Source: a virus. From it: a stretch of DNA of 64,000 nt. The notes beneath the pieces were generated by a model, which did no database searches, had not been told where the DNA came from, and saw only the letters and a list, made by a program, of their open reading frames with translations. Position numbers and translations under genes: made by a program. Positions 8,309-16,400 of the stretch are shown here, piece after piece. The stretch is taken from positions 1 through 64,000 of the IMG/VR virus record IMGVR_UViG_3300028925_012913; one strand, written 5' to 3'. How positions within the stretch are numbered: position 1 is the first letter of the stretch; each line of letters starts with the position of its first letter.

Positions 8309-8925
8309 CCTGTTATAGTCAAGACTCAACTTATGCGGAAATATTAGAAGCTGTATTTACATCTTCTGAAAAAGACATGAGATGCTTAGCAATCCCCTCT
8401 GGATTCATGGGTCGTTTATCAGAATTCACTAAGAGTCAGGAATTCTCTGTAGCTATTGATTTTCCTTATGGGTTAAATGGAACTCAAATAAGAATCCATG
8501 AAATCATACTAGCAATAAGGCAAGGAGCTTCTTATATAGACCTTGTTATTAATAATAGTTTTATTAAAGAAGAAAACTGGCGTAAGATACAGCAAGACTT
8601 AAAATCCTGTCTATCTATATGTAATGAATATGATATAGAATTACGGGTAATAATAGAATACCGGCTTTTCTCTGTAAAAACTGTACTATTAATGTGCGAT
8701 CTCTTTTATCAGGCTGGTGTTACACACATAATAAATGCTACTGGTTTTATAGCTGATGACATATCTGATAATGCTATAATTTCATACCAAATGCACGAGA
8801 AAACAGGGGTTCTTGTAACTTCTTGTGTAAGAGCGTTTAACAAGTCTCATGTTGCTATGTTTGAGGAGATGGGTGTACATGCATTGAGGTTCATGTCATC
8901 TAAAGTAGTGGGAGATATATTATAA
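8293..8925 (+). CDS. DeoC-like (deoxyribose-phosphate aldolase fold) protein, catalytic Lys missing
   Basis: The 210-residue product has TIM-barrel strand motifs of DeoC: EIILAIRQGASYIDLVIN (70-87, with Asp83) and a later THIINATGF (144-152). In DeoC the last region is VKTSTGF and its Lys forms the Schiff base. Here the aligned position is Ile147 or Asn148. The second conserved Lys region reads VTSCVRAF. It is therefore either a catalytically altered aldolase relative or a binding protein. It lies in the same operon as the sigma-like gene. Confidence 0.6.
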   Translation: MFRELACYSQDSTYAEILEAVFTSSEKDMRCLAIPSGFMGRLSEFTKSQEFSVAIDFPYGLNGTQIRIHEIILAIRQGASYIDLVINNSFIKEENWRKIQQDLKSCLSICNEYDIELRVIIEYRLFSVKTVLLMCDLFYQAGVTHIINATGFIADDISDNAIISYQMHEKTGVLVTSCVRAFNKSHVAMFEEMGVHALRFMSSKVVGDIL

Positions 8926-8927
8926 TA

Positions 8928-8936
8928 GTGTATAAT
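8928..8936 (+). promoter_or_regulatory. GTGTATAAT promoter-like motif, site 3
   Basis: This copy lies 3 bases after the stop of the DeoC-like gene. It would start a leader of about 65 bases before the virion-type gene at 9008, whose ribosome site is AAAGG (about 8995-8999). No -35 box is present. A strong promoter for an abundant virion protein would fit a late-type class. Confidence 0.68.
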
Positions 8937-9007
8937 ATGTTAGGATCGGATTTTATTGTTGGAACTAAAGGAAACAGTGCAGATTAGTCATATGAAAGGT
9001 TATTATA

Positions 9008-9988
9008 ATGACTTTAAGCACACATTTACACCCTGTTGATACCCAAACGGTAACAGGTACTATTGTTTTTGGAGGCGCTTGTTCTGTTGATGAAACCATT
9101 GTTATCGTCGATGCTGCTGGTACTTCCAGAACGTTTACGGCAAAGGGCTCAACAACGGCAGGAAGTCTTCAGTTTATTAATACTGACGCTACTGCTGCCG
9201 CGACAGCTCTAAAGCTTTGTATTGACAACGCTGCTGGTTTTGGTACAAATTCCATTACCGTAGCTGATAATGGCTCTGGCACCTTAACCCTTACGCTTAT
9301 TGTTAATGGAACGTATAGGTTTGAGGATAAAGCTTCTATTGTCGAAGGTCTTACCAACGTTACTATCACTAAGTTTGGTAGCACTGCTGGTTTAGAAGAT
9401 ATAGATGGCGGAGTAGTAGCAAATGCTGGTACTATTCCTGCTGCTGGCTCTAGATTTACAGCTAAATCTCCTCTTGATTTAAATGCTGGTAGCAGAAGTT
9501 CCGGAGCAAAAGTTGTAGCCAATACTGGTACAGCTAATGAAATCGGAATTGCAAAAGCTAATACCAGTGGTACACTTGCCTATAATCCAAGTGGACGCGA
9601 TGTAACTCGTTCGTCTTCAGACACGGGCTTCGTAATTAGAAGCGGTGTAGCGAACAAGATTTCTGGCGTTGCTGGATTGAACCCAATTCTTAGTGGTGGT
9701 TCTGATACCACAAGTCGTCGTGGTGGAAATATTCATCCGAAGACTAAATACTATCAAAAAGGTGAATGGGCTACTAGAACCTTTGATATTCTTACTGGTA
9801 CTTTAGTTAAGGGTACTGATGCAGGTACTGCCGCAGCTCTTGCTAGCGATCATGCTGCTACTCCTACTAGAGCTATTCCGGGCGAATTTGTAATCTTGCA
9901 GAACTTCGTAAGCTATGTTGGAACCTCCACAAGTGGTGACGGCACAGGTAGTGAGAACTTAATGGACTACAGCGCCATCACTGGCTAG
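9008..9988 (+). CDS. predicted virion structural protein
   Basis: The 326-residue product is rich in Gly, Ala, Ser and Thr and is predicted all-beta. Its N-terminal 110 residues (TGTIVFGGACSVDETIVIVD, then AGTSRTFTAKG) resemble a domain seen in many phage surface and tail-associated proteins. The C-terminal half has many GTDAGTAAALAS-type repeats of small residues. Codon use shifts toward GC-richer codons than the neighbours, as expected for high expression. It has its own promoter-like motif. The exact virion position is unknown. Confidence 0.6.
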   Translation: MTLSTHLHPVDTQTVTGTIVFGGACSVDETIVIVDAAGTSRTFTAKGSTTAGSLQFINTDATAAATALKLCIDNAAGFGTNSITVADNGSGTLTLTLIVNGTYRFEDKASIVEGLTNVTITKFGSTAGLEDIDGGVVANAGTIPAAGSRFTAKSPLDLNAGSRSSGAKVVANTGTANEIGIAKANTSGTLAYNPSGRDVTRSSSDTGFVIRSGVANKISGVAGLNPILSGGSDTTSRRGGNIHPKTKYYQKGEWATRTFDILTGTLVKGTDAGTAAALASDHAATPTRAIPGEFVILQNFVSYVGTSTSGDGTGSENLMDYSAITG

Positions 9989-10008
9989 TTTTTTGAGAGA
10001 GGTGAATC

Positions 10009-10317
10009 ATGAATTCAGAAATGCCAGCACTAGTTGCTGTGATTGCAATTACTATGGGATTGATAAAGGTGATAGAAATGTTGATTTTAAAAACTGTTAA
10101 TAAGGGTTCTGCCCTTACACAGGAAGAACGAAATTGGTTACAAGGACTTCATGAATTACACGAGAGATGCGATACTGACGGAACGCCATTAGTTTATGTG
10201 CCACGTAGCTGGGCTGAAATTCAGCGCAATATGCAGCATATAATGACTAAGATAGTCAATGACCAACGAAGAATCGCGGACATCCTCGAAAGAATAGACA
10301 AGAAGTTAGATGACTAA
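10009..10317 (+). CDS. one-helix membrane protein with coiled-coil tail
   Basis: The 102-residue product has a hydrophobic segment (about 6-30), then LHELHERCDTDGTPLVYVPR (about 45-64), a motif recalled from other phage membrane proteins. A helical tail follows, with heptad-like IVNDQRRIADILERIDKKL. AGAGAGGTG precedes the ATG. It is followed directly by a strong terminator. It could be part of a lysis or envelope-associated set. Confidence 0.5.
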   Translation: MNSEMPALVAVIAITMGLIKVIEMLILKTVNKGSALTQEERNWLQGLHELHERCDTDGTPLVYVPRSWAEIQRNMQHIMTKIVNDQRRIADILERIDKKLDD

Positions 10318-10324
10318 AGTCGAA

Positions 10325-10362
10325 GGAGGGGTAAGGCTTAGTTCTTACCTCTCCTTTTTTTT
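10325..10362 (+). terminator. intrinsic terminator
   Basis: GGAGGGGTAAG (10325-10335) pairs with CTTACCTCTCC (10344-10354) over 11 positions with one G-U pair. The loop is 8 bases and the stem is followed by eight T (10355-10362). This is a textbook Rho-independent terminator that closes the unit started at promoter-like site 3. Confidence 0.92.
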
Positions 10363-10376
10363 ATGGAGTAATAAAG

Positions 10377-10619
10377 ATGAAAGAATTGATTAAAAGTAAG
10401 AAGTCTAGGGCTGCAATCATCACGTTGGTAATAACGATTGTATTAGCCATCATTCAAAATGGTGGATTAGAAGGAATCATTATAGATATTCCGGGTTCAG
10501 ACCCCATTGAAATTAAACTTCCAGAAGACTGTAACTGCAATGAATGTTCTTGCGAAGAAGTTAAGTGTGGTTGCTCTGGTGATGGTTGCTACTGTCCTGA
10601 GTGCCTCAAACTCACATAA
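10377..10619 (+). CDS. membrane protein with metal-binding-type CxC tail
   Basis: The 80-residue product has a basic start (MKELIKSKKSRAA), one membrane helix (about 12-27) and a short linker. The last 28 residues hold ten cysteines in a CNCNECSCEEVKCGCSG / DGCYCPEC pattern, which looks like a metallothionein-style metal site. It starts 15 bases after a terminator. Part of its 3' end overlaps, in another frame, a possible signal peptide of the next gene. No named family is recognised. Confidence 0.6.
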   Translation: MKELIKSKKSRAAIITLVITIVLAIIQNGGLEGIIIDIPGSDPIEIKLPEDCNCNECSCEEVKCGCSGDGCYCPECLKLT

Positions 10620-11061
10620 CAATAAAACAATATTGTATGATTTTTGTGACTATCTTGAAATTAACAACGTCTATAAAATAGATGAGAAAACAGGAAGTCC
10701 TAAGTTAAGATTTGTTCAGTACGTTTGGTGGGAATGGAGAGATCATGTTCTCACTCCGGCGTTAAACCCTTACACAGGAGAAAAAACAGGATTTAGTAAG
10801 CGAACTTCGGGGTTTGTGGTAAGGGATTATATAATTGTCCGAAACAGTTATCTTAAAACAGATATTACATCACAAAAAGTTAATACCCATCTTTCGAGAA
10901 CAAAAGTAGGATGGTCGTGTATATACAATGACTTTTCAGGTAAGACGATAAGGCACGTATCATTTAAATGGGTAATTATTAGCCACACGTTTTATGATTC
11001 AGAGCTGAATAACAGAGATATGTTATCATTACAAGATAGAAATGAATTTTTAAAGAGGTAA
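10540..11061 (+). CDS. hypothetical protein, possible signal peptide in overlapping frame
   Basis: From ATG 10540 the 173-residue product begins with MNVLAKKLSVVALVMVATVL, a good-looking signal peptide, followed by a Trp/Tyr-rich domain (FVQYVWWEWRDHVL) of unknown family. The first 80 bases overlap the Cys-rich tail of the preceding gene. Cys codons TGT/TGC read one base on give Val, Ala and Leu, so the hydrophobic stretch might be a by-product. The alternative start is TTG 10633. The coding body after 10635 is well supported; the start is not. Confidence 0.5.
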   Translation: MNVLAKKLSVVALVMVATVLSASNSHNNKTILYDFCDYLEINNVYKIDEKTGSPKLRFVQYVWWEWRDHVLTPALNPYTGEKTGFSKRTSGFVVRDYIIVRNSYLKTDITSQKVNTHLSRTKVGWSCIYNDFSGKTIRHVSFKWVIISHTFYDSELNNRDMLSLQDRNEFLKR

Positions 11062-11065
11062 AAAG

Positions 11066-12292
11066 ATGGATTGGGAAAATACACACAAGAACGCAATCAT
11101 ATTTGATTGGCATAATCATGGGACTCTAAAAAATTTCCTTTTTGATAGATCTTTAGATGGTAAAAGTTCAAAACCTCTTACCAGATTATTCAAAAGAGGC
11201 TTCTGGCCTATGTCTGAAAGAAACACCCTTCCTAAGATGGAAGAAGGAGGGTTAGATGTGGTGCTATCTACGTCTTATATTCCAGAAATAGAATGGGTAG
11301 ATGACCAATGGCTTATTAAAGTTTTAAAATATCTATATCCAAGTGTTCGTAAAAGGGTATTTGATCCTACATATTTTGATGCCACTAATTCAATGATGGA
11401 TTCTATGGAGAAAGAAGTAGATAAGTATGGGGGAAAATTTAAGTTTGTTAAAAGCCTAAAAGAATTAGAAAAATCAATAGTAGATGGCGATATAGCCATG
11501 ATACATTCTATTGAAGGTGCGCATAGTCTCAATGGAGAACTGGCCAAGAAGAGAGTGGGAGAGTCAACAGCTCTACCTCAACTAGTAGAGAACGAAATTC
11601 TTACCAATCTTGAGCATTTTTATAACAGAGGTGCGGCTTATCTGACTTTAGCTCATTTCTACGATAACCATATTGCTCCTCCAGTATTTCCATATCCTGA
11701 GTATGGTATCAAAAAGAATAACTGGAAACATCTAATGTCTGGATGGGACATGAACAAAGGATTGACGTCAATTGGAAAAAAGGTTGTGCAATCTATGAAA
11801 GATATGGGTATGCTTATAGACATAACCCACTGTACACCTAAAGCTAGACAGGATGTTTACAATATCGTTGGCAATGATCTATCAAGGGTTGTTGCCAGTC
11901 ATATTGGTGCTTTTTCTATAAATCCAGACCCATTAAACCTACAAGACTGGGAAATAAAATGGTTAGCAGACCACAACTGTCTTATAGGTATTATTTTTAT
12001 GAACTATTGGTTAAGTCCAATAGACTCTGGCCTTGGTTTAAAACACATAGAAAGAACAATAGATCATATAATAAATATAGCTGGCGATGAAGTATTAGCT
12101 ATTGGAACTGACTTTGATGGCTTTACTGACCCGCCAGATGAAATAACAGATATATCAGAACTTCCTAGACTGACTAGATATCTCTCATGTTTAAAGAGTG
12201 GTCTTGACACAGATAAGTATTCTCATGGTACAATAAGTAATATATTAGGTAGAAATTCTCTTAGGTTTATCCTAGAGGGTTGGAAAAAATAA
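11066..12292 (+). CDS. membrane dipeptidase-like protein (peptidase M19 family)
   Basis: The 408-residue product has the metal-ligand order of M19 (renal dipeptidase) enzymes: FDWHNH (13-18), the bridging Glu in IHSIEGAHSL (E150), DITHCT (about 252-257), ASHIGA (about 276-281) and GTDFDG (about 347-352). The family usually has HxD at the first site; here it is HxH. Length matches. These are zinc dipeptidases that cleave dipeptides, some with D-residues. Its place between membrane-protein genes near a holin candidate suggests a cell-wall or dipeptide-recycling role, but this is inference. Confidence 0.78.
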   Translation: MDWENTHKNAIIFDWHNHGTLKNFLFDRSLDGKSSKPLTRLFKRGFWPMSERNTLPKMEEGGLDVVLSTSYIPEIEWVDDQWLIKVLKYLYPSVRKRVFDPTYFDATNSMMDSMEKEVDKYGGKFKFVKSLKELEKSIVDGDIAMIHSIEGAHSLNGELAKKRVGESTALPQLVENEILTNLEHFYNRGAAYLTLAHFYDNHIAPPVFPYPEYGIKKNNWKHLMSGWDMNKGLTSIGKKVVQSMKDMGMLIDITHCTPKARQDVYNIVGNDLSRVVASHIGAFSINPDPLNLQDWEIKWLADHNCLIGIIFMNYWLSPIDSGLGLKHIERTIDHIINIAGDEVLAIGTDFDGFTDPPDEITDISELPRLTRYLSCLKSGLDTDKYSHGTISNILGRNSLRFILEGWKK

Positions 12293-12302
12293 AAGGTTAG
12301 TC

Positions 12303-12590
12303 ATGGCTAAAAGCAGTAACAGATTAAGTGAGATTTTAGAAAAGAGACGGCTTAAATCTGAAAATAAAGACGAAAAAATATCTGGCAGAGAAGATAAAAA
12401 AGAAGACAAACGAAATTATAAGCTTGATAAAATTAGAGAAGTGACAGCTAAGGCTTATGCTGTTGCAGCCAAAAGGAAATGGTTGGTTTTTTTAATTGTC
12501 GCAGCTATTGCTGCGTATCTGATTATCTTCAAAGGAGGCGGAGCCTCTGCTGGTGGTGGAATGTTAGATATGGTAAAAGGTTTTTTTTAG
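12303..12590 (+). CDS. small membrane protein, charged N-half
   Basis: The 95-residue product has a highly charged Lys/Glu/Asp-rich N-terminal half, one membrane helix (about 60-76) and a Gly-rich tail (KGGGASAGGGMLDMVKGFF). This topology is seen in small phage membrane proteins such as spanins or holin partners, but no family is recognised. It lies 10 bases after the dipeptidase and before a holin-like gene. Confidence 0.5.
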   Translation: MAKSSNRLSEILEKRRLKSENKDEKISGREDKKEDKRNYKLDKIREVTAKAYAVAAKRKWLVFLIVAAIAAYLIIFKGGGASAGGGMLDMVKGFF

Positions 12591-12612
12591 TTAGTTTTAA
12601 TTGGAGAGTGTG

Positions 12613-12783
12613 ATGCAGAAACTTAAAGATTTAATTAGGAGCCGTCGTTTTTGGGCAGCTGTCGGTGGAGTAGTAGTAGTTGGTTTACAGGATGTTTTAG
12701 GTCTTGACCCCACCACTGCTAATAGTATCGTAGCTGTTATTGTATCGTGGATCGTTGGTGATTCACTACGGACGACAGAATAA
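12613..12783 (+). CDS. holin-like small membrane protein
   Basis: The 56-residue product starts at ATG 12613 with GGAG (12603-12606) six bases before it; the in-frame TTG 12601 is less likely. It has LIRSRRFWAAVGGVVVV followed by LGLDPTTANSIVAVIVSWIVGDSL, the two-hydrophobic-segment pattern common in small phage proteins often labelled holin. It is followed by a terminator. A lysis role is likely but not proven. Confidence 0.55.
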   Translation: MQKLKDLIRSRRFWAAVGGVVVVGLQDVLGLDPTTANSIVAVIVSWIVGDSLRTTE

Positions 12784-12791
12784 ATAATCGG

Positions 12792-12852
12792 CAGCGGCCT
12801 TCTCGTTTATCTTACCCCCTGTACCCACGGGTAGGTCGCTGTCCTTTTTTTT
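12792..12852 (+). terminator. intrinsic terminator with long structured loop
   Basis: CAGCGGCCT (12792-12800) pairs with AGGTCGCTG (12833-12841) with one G-U pair. The T run is at 12845-12852. Inside the loop TACCC and GGGTA (12822-12832) can form a further small hairpin. It closes the membrane-protein operon. Confidence 0.85.
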
Positions 12853-12859
12853 GGATAAC

Positions 12860-13162
12860 ATGATGAAAAAAACTGTAGACAAAGAAAAACATTTATTAGT
12901 ATTCTCTGCTAAATGGTGTGGGCCGTGCAGAATGATGAAAGCTCACGTTTGGAATGACCCAGCTATTGAAGACAAGTTAAAGGCGTTTGATTCTGTTAAC
13001 TTTGTAGACATAGATGATCCCAAAAATAAAGCTTTAGCCACGACTTATAGAATCCAAGGAGTTCCTACTATTTATATAGTAGACGAAAAAGGAACACCCT
13101 TGAGCACTGAAAACACAATGGATGTAAACGGAACCCTTAATTTTTTAAGCCAAAATGAATAA
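12860..13162 (+). CDS. thioredoxin (CGPC active site)
   Basis: The 100-residue product has the thioredoxin active site WCGPC (about 21-25) and the later cis-Pro region GVPTIYIV (about 72-79). It starts at ATG 12860 (or 12863). It is a cytoplasmic dithiol reductant. Thioredoxin feeds electrons to class I ribonucleotide reductase, which this phage encodes at 16.7-20.3 kb. It overlaps the second thioredoxin-fold gene by 8 bases. The ribosome site is weak, squeezed between the terminator T run and ATG. Confidence 0.85.
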   Translation: MMKKTVDKEKHLLVFSAKWCGPCRMMKAHVWNDPAIEDKLKAFDSVNFVDIDDPKNKALATTYRIQGVPTIYIVDEKGTPLSTENTMDVNGTLNFLSQNE

Positions 13163-13457
13163 AAAAAATAAACATCAAGTTGTAGTATTTATGACCGCAT
13201 GGTGTCCTCATTGTAAATCTATGAAGCAGAATACTTGGCCTCATGAAAGCGTTAAGAGCGCTATGTCTAAATATCATAATGGTAAAGCCGCTTTTGTTTT
13301 GTGTGACAAGCCTCAAAATAGATACCTAGTAGATGAATTTGATATTGAAAGATATCCCACGGTGGTTATTATGGACGAAGATCACAATATTAAAAAACGT
13401 GCCAATAATATGTCACCTGACGAATTAGTAACTTTTCTAAATGAAGTAGATGAATAA
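13155..13457 (+). CDS. thioredoxin-fold protein with CPHC active site
   Basis: The 100-residue product has MTAWCPHCKSM at residues about 13-23 and the cis-Pro region RYPTVVIM (about 69-76). CPHC is the active site of the strong oxidant DsbA, and it lies here on a thioredoxin-sized protein without a signal peptide, directly next to a CGPC thioredoxin. It could be a disulfide isomerase or glutaredoxin-like helper in the cytoplasm. Its redox potential cannot be read from sequence. Confidence 0.8.
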   Translation: MNKKNKHQVVVFMTAWCPHCKSMKQNTWPHESVKSAMSKYHNGKAAFVLCDKPQNRYLVDEFDIERYPTVVIMDEDHNIKKRANNMSPDELVTFLNEVDE

Positions 13458-14421
13458 AGACTCTAAAATACTTATAACTGGCGGTCAGGGCTTTATTGGA
13501 ATGAGGCTTGGTTCTTTTCTTTCTAGGGCTGGATTCTCTAACGTCTATTCTATGGCGGGTACAAGACAAGGTTTAGATCTTGGCAATGACGCTATGTTGG
13601 GTTGGTCATTTGATATGAATCCCGATGTAGTTGTTCATTTAGCAACTCGCCTTCCAACAAAAGAAAACTGTCTAGATTATCCAGCAGGAACGATGTATGA
13701 AAACTTATTCGTTACATGTAAAGTTATAGAAGAAGCTAGACTTAGCGGATGTAAAAAGTTTATTAGTATTTGGGAATCTTCTTGCTATCCAGAAAGAGAA
13801 ATCTTACCGTACAAAGAATCTGATATGTGGGATGGCCCTCCTTATTGGTCACAGAGATATTATGGAAACTGTGCTAGAGTATTGATGGAGCTTAATATGG
13901 CTTTTAGTACTCAGTTTGATGATTTCACGGCAATCAACTTAGTATTCCCCGAAGTGTATGGGCCGGGAAGTGGATTCAATCCTAGAAAGAATAATGTAAT
14001 TGAATCCATTATTTCAAACGTTAGAGCTTCACAAGACGCAGGAGTGGCTTTAAAAGTTCAAGGGTCTAAAAAATCAAGCAGGGATTTTCTTTATATTGAC
14101 GATGCAGTTAATGCTATTTATTCAGCTATAAATCCTTCAGTTGGATCTAATACTTATAACATATCTGAAGGTATTGATTACAGTATTAAGAGTTTACACG
14201 AAATGGTTTCTGAATTATCTAAATGCGAAAAAGAAATAATCTGGGAAGAAACCCAACAGGACATTAAACAAAGGTCATGTTTAAACATATCGCTAGCTAA
14301 AAAGGAATTAGGATGGGAACCCAAGACTTCAATCAAAGAAGGCTTAACTAAAACTTTACAGTGGCATGACAACAACTTAATTGCAAAGTATATATCTCCT
14401 GACTCAATACTATCACGATGA
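13450..14421 (+). CDS. NAD(P)-dependent sugar epimerase/dehydratase (GDP-fucose synthase-like)
   Basis: The 323-residue product has the SDR glycine motif ITGGQGFIG (8-16), VVVHLA and SSCYPE, as in GDP-fucose synthase-type enzymes, and SRDFLYIDD later. The usual catalytic YxxxK is not clear: the region reads RYYGNCARVL, with Arg one position off where Lys is expected. It may be an inactive or altered relative. It forms a cluster with the next two genes. Confidence 0.7.
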   Translation: MNKDSKILITGGQGFIGMRLGSFLSRAGFSNVYSMAGTRQGLDLGNDAMLGWSFDMNPDVVVHLATRLPTKENCLDYPAGTMYENLFVTCKVIEEARLSGCKKFISIWESSCYPEREILPYKESDMWDGPPYWSQRYYGNCARVLMELNMAFSTQFDDFTAINLVFPEVYGPGSGFNPRKNNVIESIISNVRASQDAGVALKVQGSKKSSRDFLYIDDAVNAIYSAINPSVGSNTYNISEGIDYSIKSLHEMVSELSKCEKEIIWEETQQDIKQRSCLNISLAKKELGWEPKTSIKEGLTKTLQWHDNNLIAKYISPDSILSR

Positions 14422-15302
14422 TAACCGCAATAATTCTATCTAAAGACAAAGCAGTCCAGCTTGAACTTCTAATAAAAAGTATTCAAAAAAACGCTAAGAA
14501 CTTATTTGATATAAAAGTCATATACGAATGTTCAAATGGAGTGTTTAAACAGGGGTATGATAAGTTAAAAGAAGATATCTTTTACAAAAACAGGCACGGT
14601 TTAGACTTTCCGGTCAGATGGTACACAAGAGACGATGACAACCTTAGTGAAGATATCATTAGTCAAATCAACGACGATAGAGATTTGACATGCGTTTTAA
14701 ATGATGAGAATGTATTCTTTAATTCTCCGCCTTCTTACAAAGATATACTAGCCTTATTTAAAGAGAAACCAATAACCGCTTTTTCTATGCGGATTGGCAA
14801 CAATACAATAATCCAAAACGCTTATAGCATTAACGATTATTTTATACATAAGCCTGATGAATTCGATTTTATCTTAGGTAAATTTATTGTGTGGGATGGA
14901 TCTACTATAAAACCGTTTACAAATTTTGGTATACCGTTTTCTAACAACGGACATATATACACAAGCAAGCTTCTAAAATACATATTGCAAAAAACTAATA
15001 TTAAATCTATAGACAGTTTTGAAAAAGATCTACAAGACAATTTACACATGGGTGAATTTGGGGGACTAATACCTCCTTATATGGCATGTTTAGAGAACAG
15101 TGTTGTTATTAATAATTCTTCAAATAAAATTTCGGACAAAGAGAATGTCGGTTTTGGAAATTCAAACTACGAACTAAACGAACGATATCTATCTGGTCTT
15201 ACTATAGACTATGATTTTTTTAACTTTGAACACGTATCAAAACCCTTTCAAGATTTTATAACAAGGTTTCATCGTGAAGATTATATGCAGTACGGTCGTT
15301 AG
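14418..15302 (+). CDS. glycosyltransferase-like protein (GT-A type), divergent
   Basis: The 294-residue product starts with MITAIILSKDKAVQLELLIKSI, the beta-strand plus helix that opens GT-A transferases, and has CVLNDENVFF (about 94-103) at the place where a metal-binding DxD is usual. The clear DxD is absent. It is coupled to the upstream epimerase by ATGA overlap and overlaps the next gene by 29 bases. Donor and acceptor unknown. Confidence 0.5.
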   Translation: MITAIILSKDKAVQLELLIKSIQKNAKNLFDIKVIYECSNGVFKQGYDKLKEDIFYKNRHGLDFPVRWYTRDDDNLSEDIISQINDDRDLTCVLNDENVFFNSPPSYKDILALFKEKPITAFSMRIGNNTIIQNAYSINDYFIHKPDEFDFILGKFIVWDGSTIKPFTNFGIPFSNNGHIYTSKLLKYILQKTNIKSIDSFEKDLQDNLHMGEFGGLIPPYMACLENSVVINNSSNKISDKENVGFGNSNYELNERYLSGLTIDYDFFNFEHVSKPFQDFITRFHREDYMQYGR

Positions 15303-16194
15303 GGCGGCTAAACAAGGTGGTATACACGGAGGTTTGTATGTCATAGATACAGATACAGAAGAGGTTATTCATCATGCCCCATATGAAAAAGATTTTATCA
15401 ACGATAATGAGAGAGGCGGGGAACGAGGTCTTCGTGGCATTTCTGTTCTTAGTGACCGGATTATCGTTACTGACTCTGCTGGCTTTATTGAATTAGATAA
15501 AAACACATTTCAAATAAAGCGAACTTATCAAGATAGAGATTACTTTAAAAGCATTCACGAAATAGCTGTTCATGAAGACCACCTATGGGTTACTTCTACT
15601 GCTTATGATGCTATTGTAAAAGTGGACTTAGACTTTAATACAAAAGGTTTTTGGAAGCTTGTTGGTAGAGATACCCCTTCTGCAAAAAAGCTTACTGGTA
15701 AAGAAGAAATAACCTCTGAAACAAAAACAGAAGACGACGACTACCATATAAATTCTATTTCTGTTTATGGTAACAAACTTAGAATCGCTGGGTTACTTAC
15801 TCCCCTTTATGATTTTGAAACCATGAAAGAGGTTTCTCCGATCCCACTAAATAAATCATACAAGAATAGTTTTGTTCATAATTTTTATGAGTATGAAAAT
15901 ATGTTTGTGGCGAATCTAACTACTTTTAGTAGTATTGGTATATTCCGCAAAGGAGGATCTTTTGGATGGGATATTATCGATATACCACGTTCCAAGAATG
16001 TTACCTATCAAGTAGACGACATAGCTGTAAACAATTGGAATAGAGGTCTTGCTATACAAGAAGGTAAAATTATTATCGGTTCGTCTCCAGCAAGATTATT
16101 AATTTACGATATTAAACGAAAAGAATTCGAAAAAGAAATCGTTTTGGAAAAAGACATAAGACACGCAATTCACGGATTGGAGATTTTAGAATGA
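15274..16194 (+). CDS. beta-propeller-like protein (DUF4915-like)
   Basis: The 306-residue product starts at GTG 15274. It consists of repeated short strands with turns (ISVLSDRIIVTDS, IAVHEDHLWVTST, ISVYGNKLRIAG, GLAIQEGKIIIGSS), the pattern of a beta-propeller. HINSISV and FVHNFYEYENMFVAN recall DUF4915-type proteins associated with glycan genes. It follows a glycosyltransferase-like gene, so a carbohydrate-related role is plausible. Function unknown. Confidence 0.5.
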   Translation: MKIICSTVVRAAKQGGIHGGLYVIDTDTEEVIHHAPYEKDFINDNERGGERGLRGISVLSDRIIVTDSAGFIELDKNTFQIKRTYQDRDYFKSIHEIAVHEDHLWVTSTAYDAIVKVDLDFNTKGFWKLVGRDTPSAKKLTGKEEITSETKTEDDDYHINSISVYGNKLRIAGLLTPLYDFETMKEVSPIPLNKSYKNSFVHNFYEYENMFVANLTTFSSIGIFRKGGSFGWDIIDIPRSKNVTYQVDDIAVNNWNRGLAIQEGKIIIGSSPARLLIYDIKRKEFEKEIVLEKDIRHAIHGLEILE

Positions 16195-16400
16195 GTTTTA
16201 ACGAAGAACTGGCCACAAAAAATAAGGCCGAAAAATTAAATATTTCTGGTAATAGTTGGGCATGGGTATTGCCAGAAATTCAGAATGGTCGTAAAATGAT
16301 AGCCTATGCTCAAAACAATGATTTGGTCTGGGTTCACCCAGAATATAAAGATGGGCAAGACAGTAAGAAACAAAAGCAAAAAAGACAAAAAACGTCTTAA
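16191..16400 (+). CDS. hypothetical small protein, 69 residues
   Basis: The product has a Trp-containing middle (NSWAWVLPEIQNGRKMIAYA) and a Lys/Gln-rich basic end. It overlaps the preceding stop (ATGA). No family is recognised. A second short frame (16351-16455) reads through its 3' end. Confidence 0.5.
   Translation: MSFNEELATKNKAEKLNISGNSWAWVLPEIQNGRKMIAYAQNNDLVWVHPEYKDGQDSKKQKQKRQKTS

Noticed and set aside
8937-8987. Short frame of 16 residues right after promoter-like site 3
   Set aside because: Its ATG touches the -10 motif and would lie upstream of any start site produced by it; no ribosome site.
9169-9522. Minus-strand frame of 117 residues
   Set aside because: It is antisense to the GC-richer virion gene; long antisense frames are expected there.
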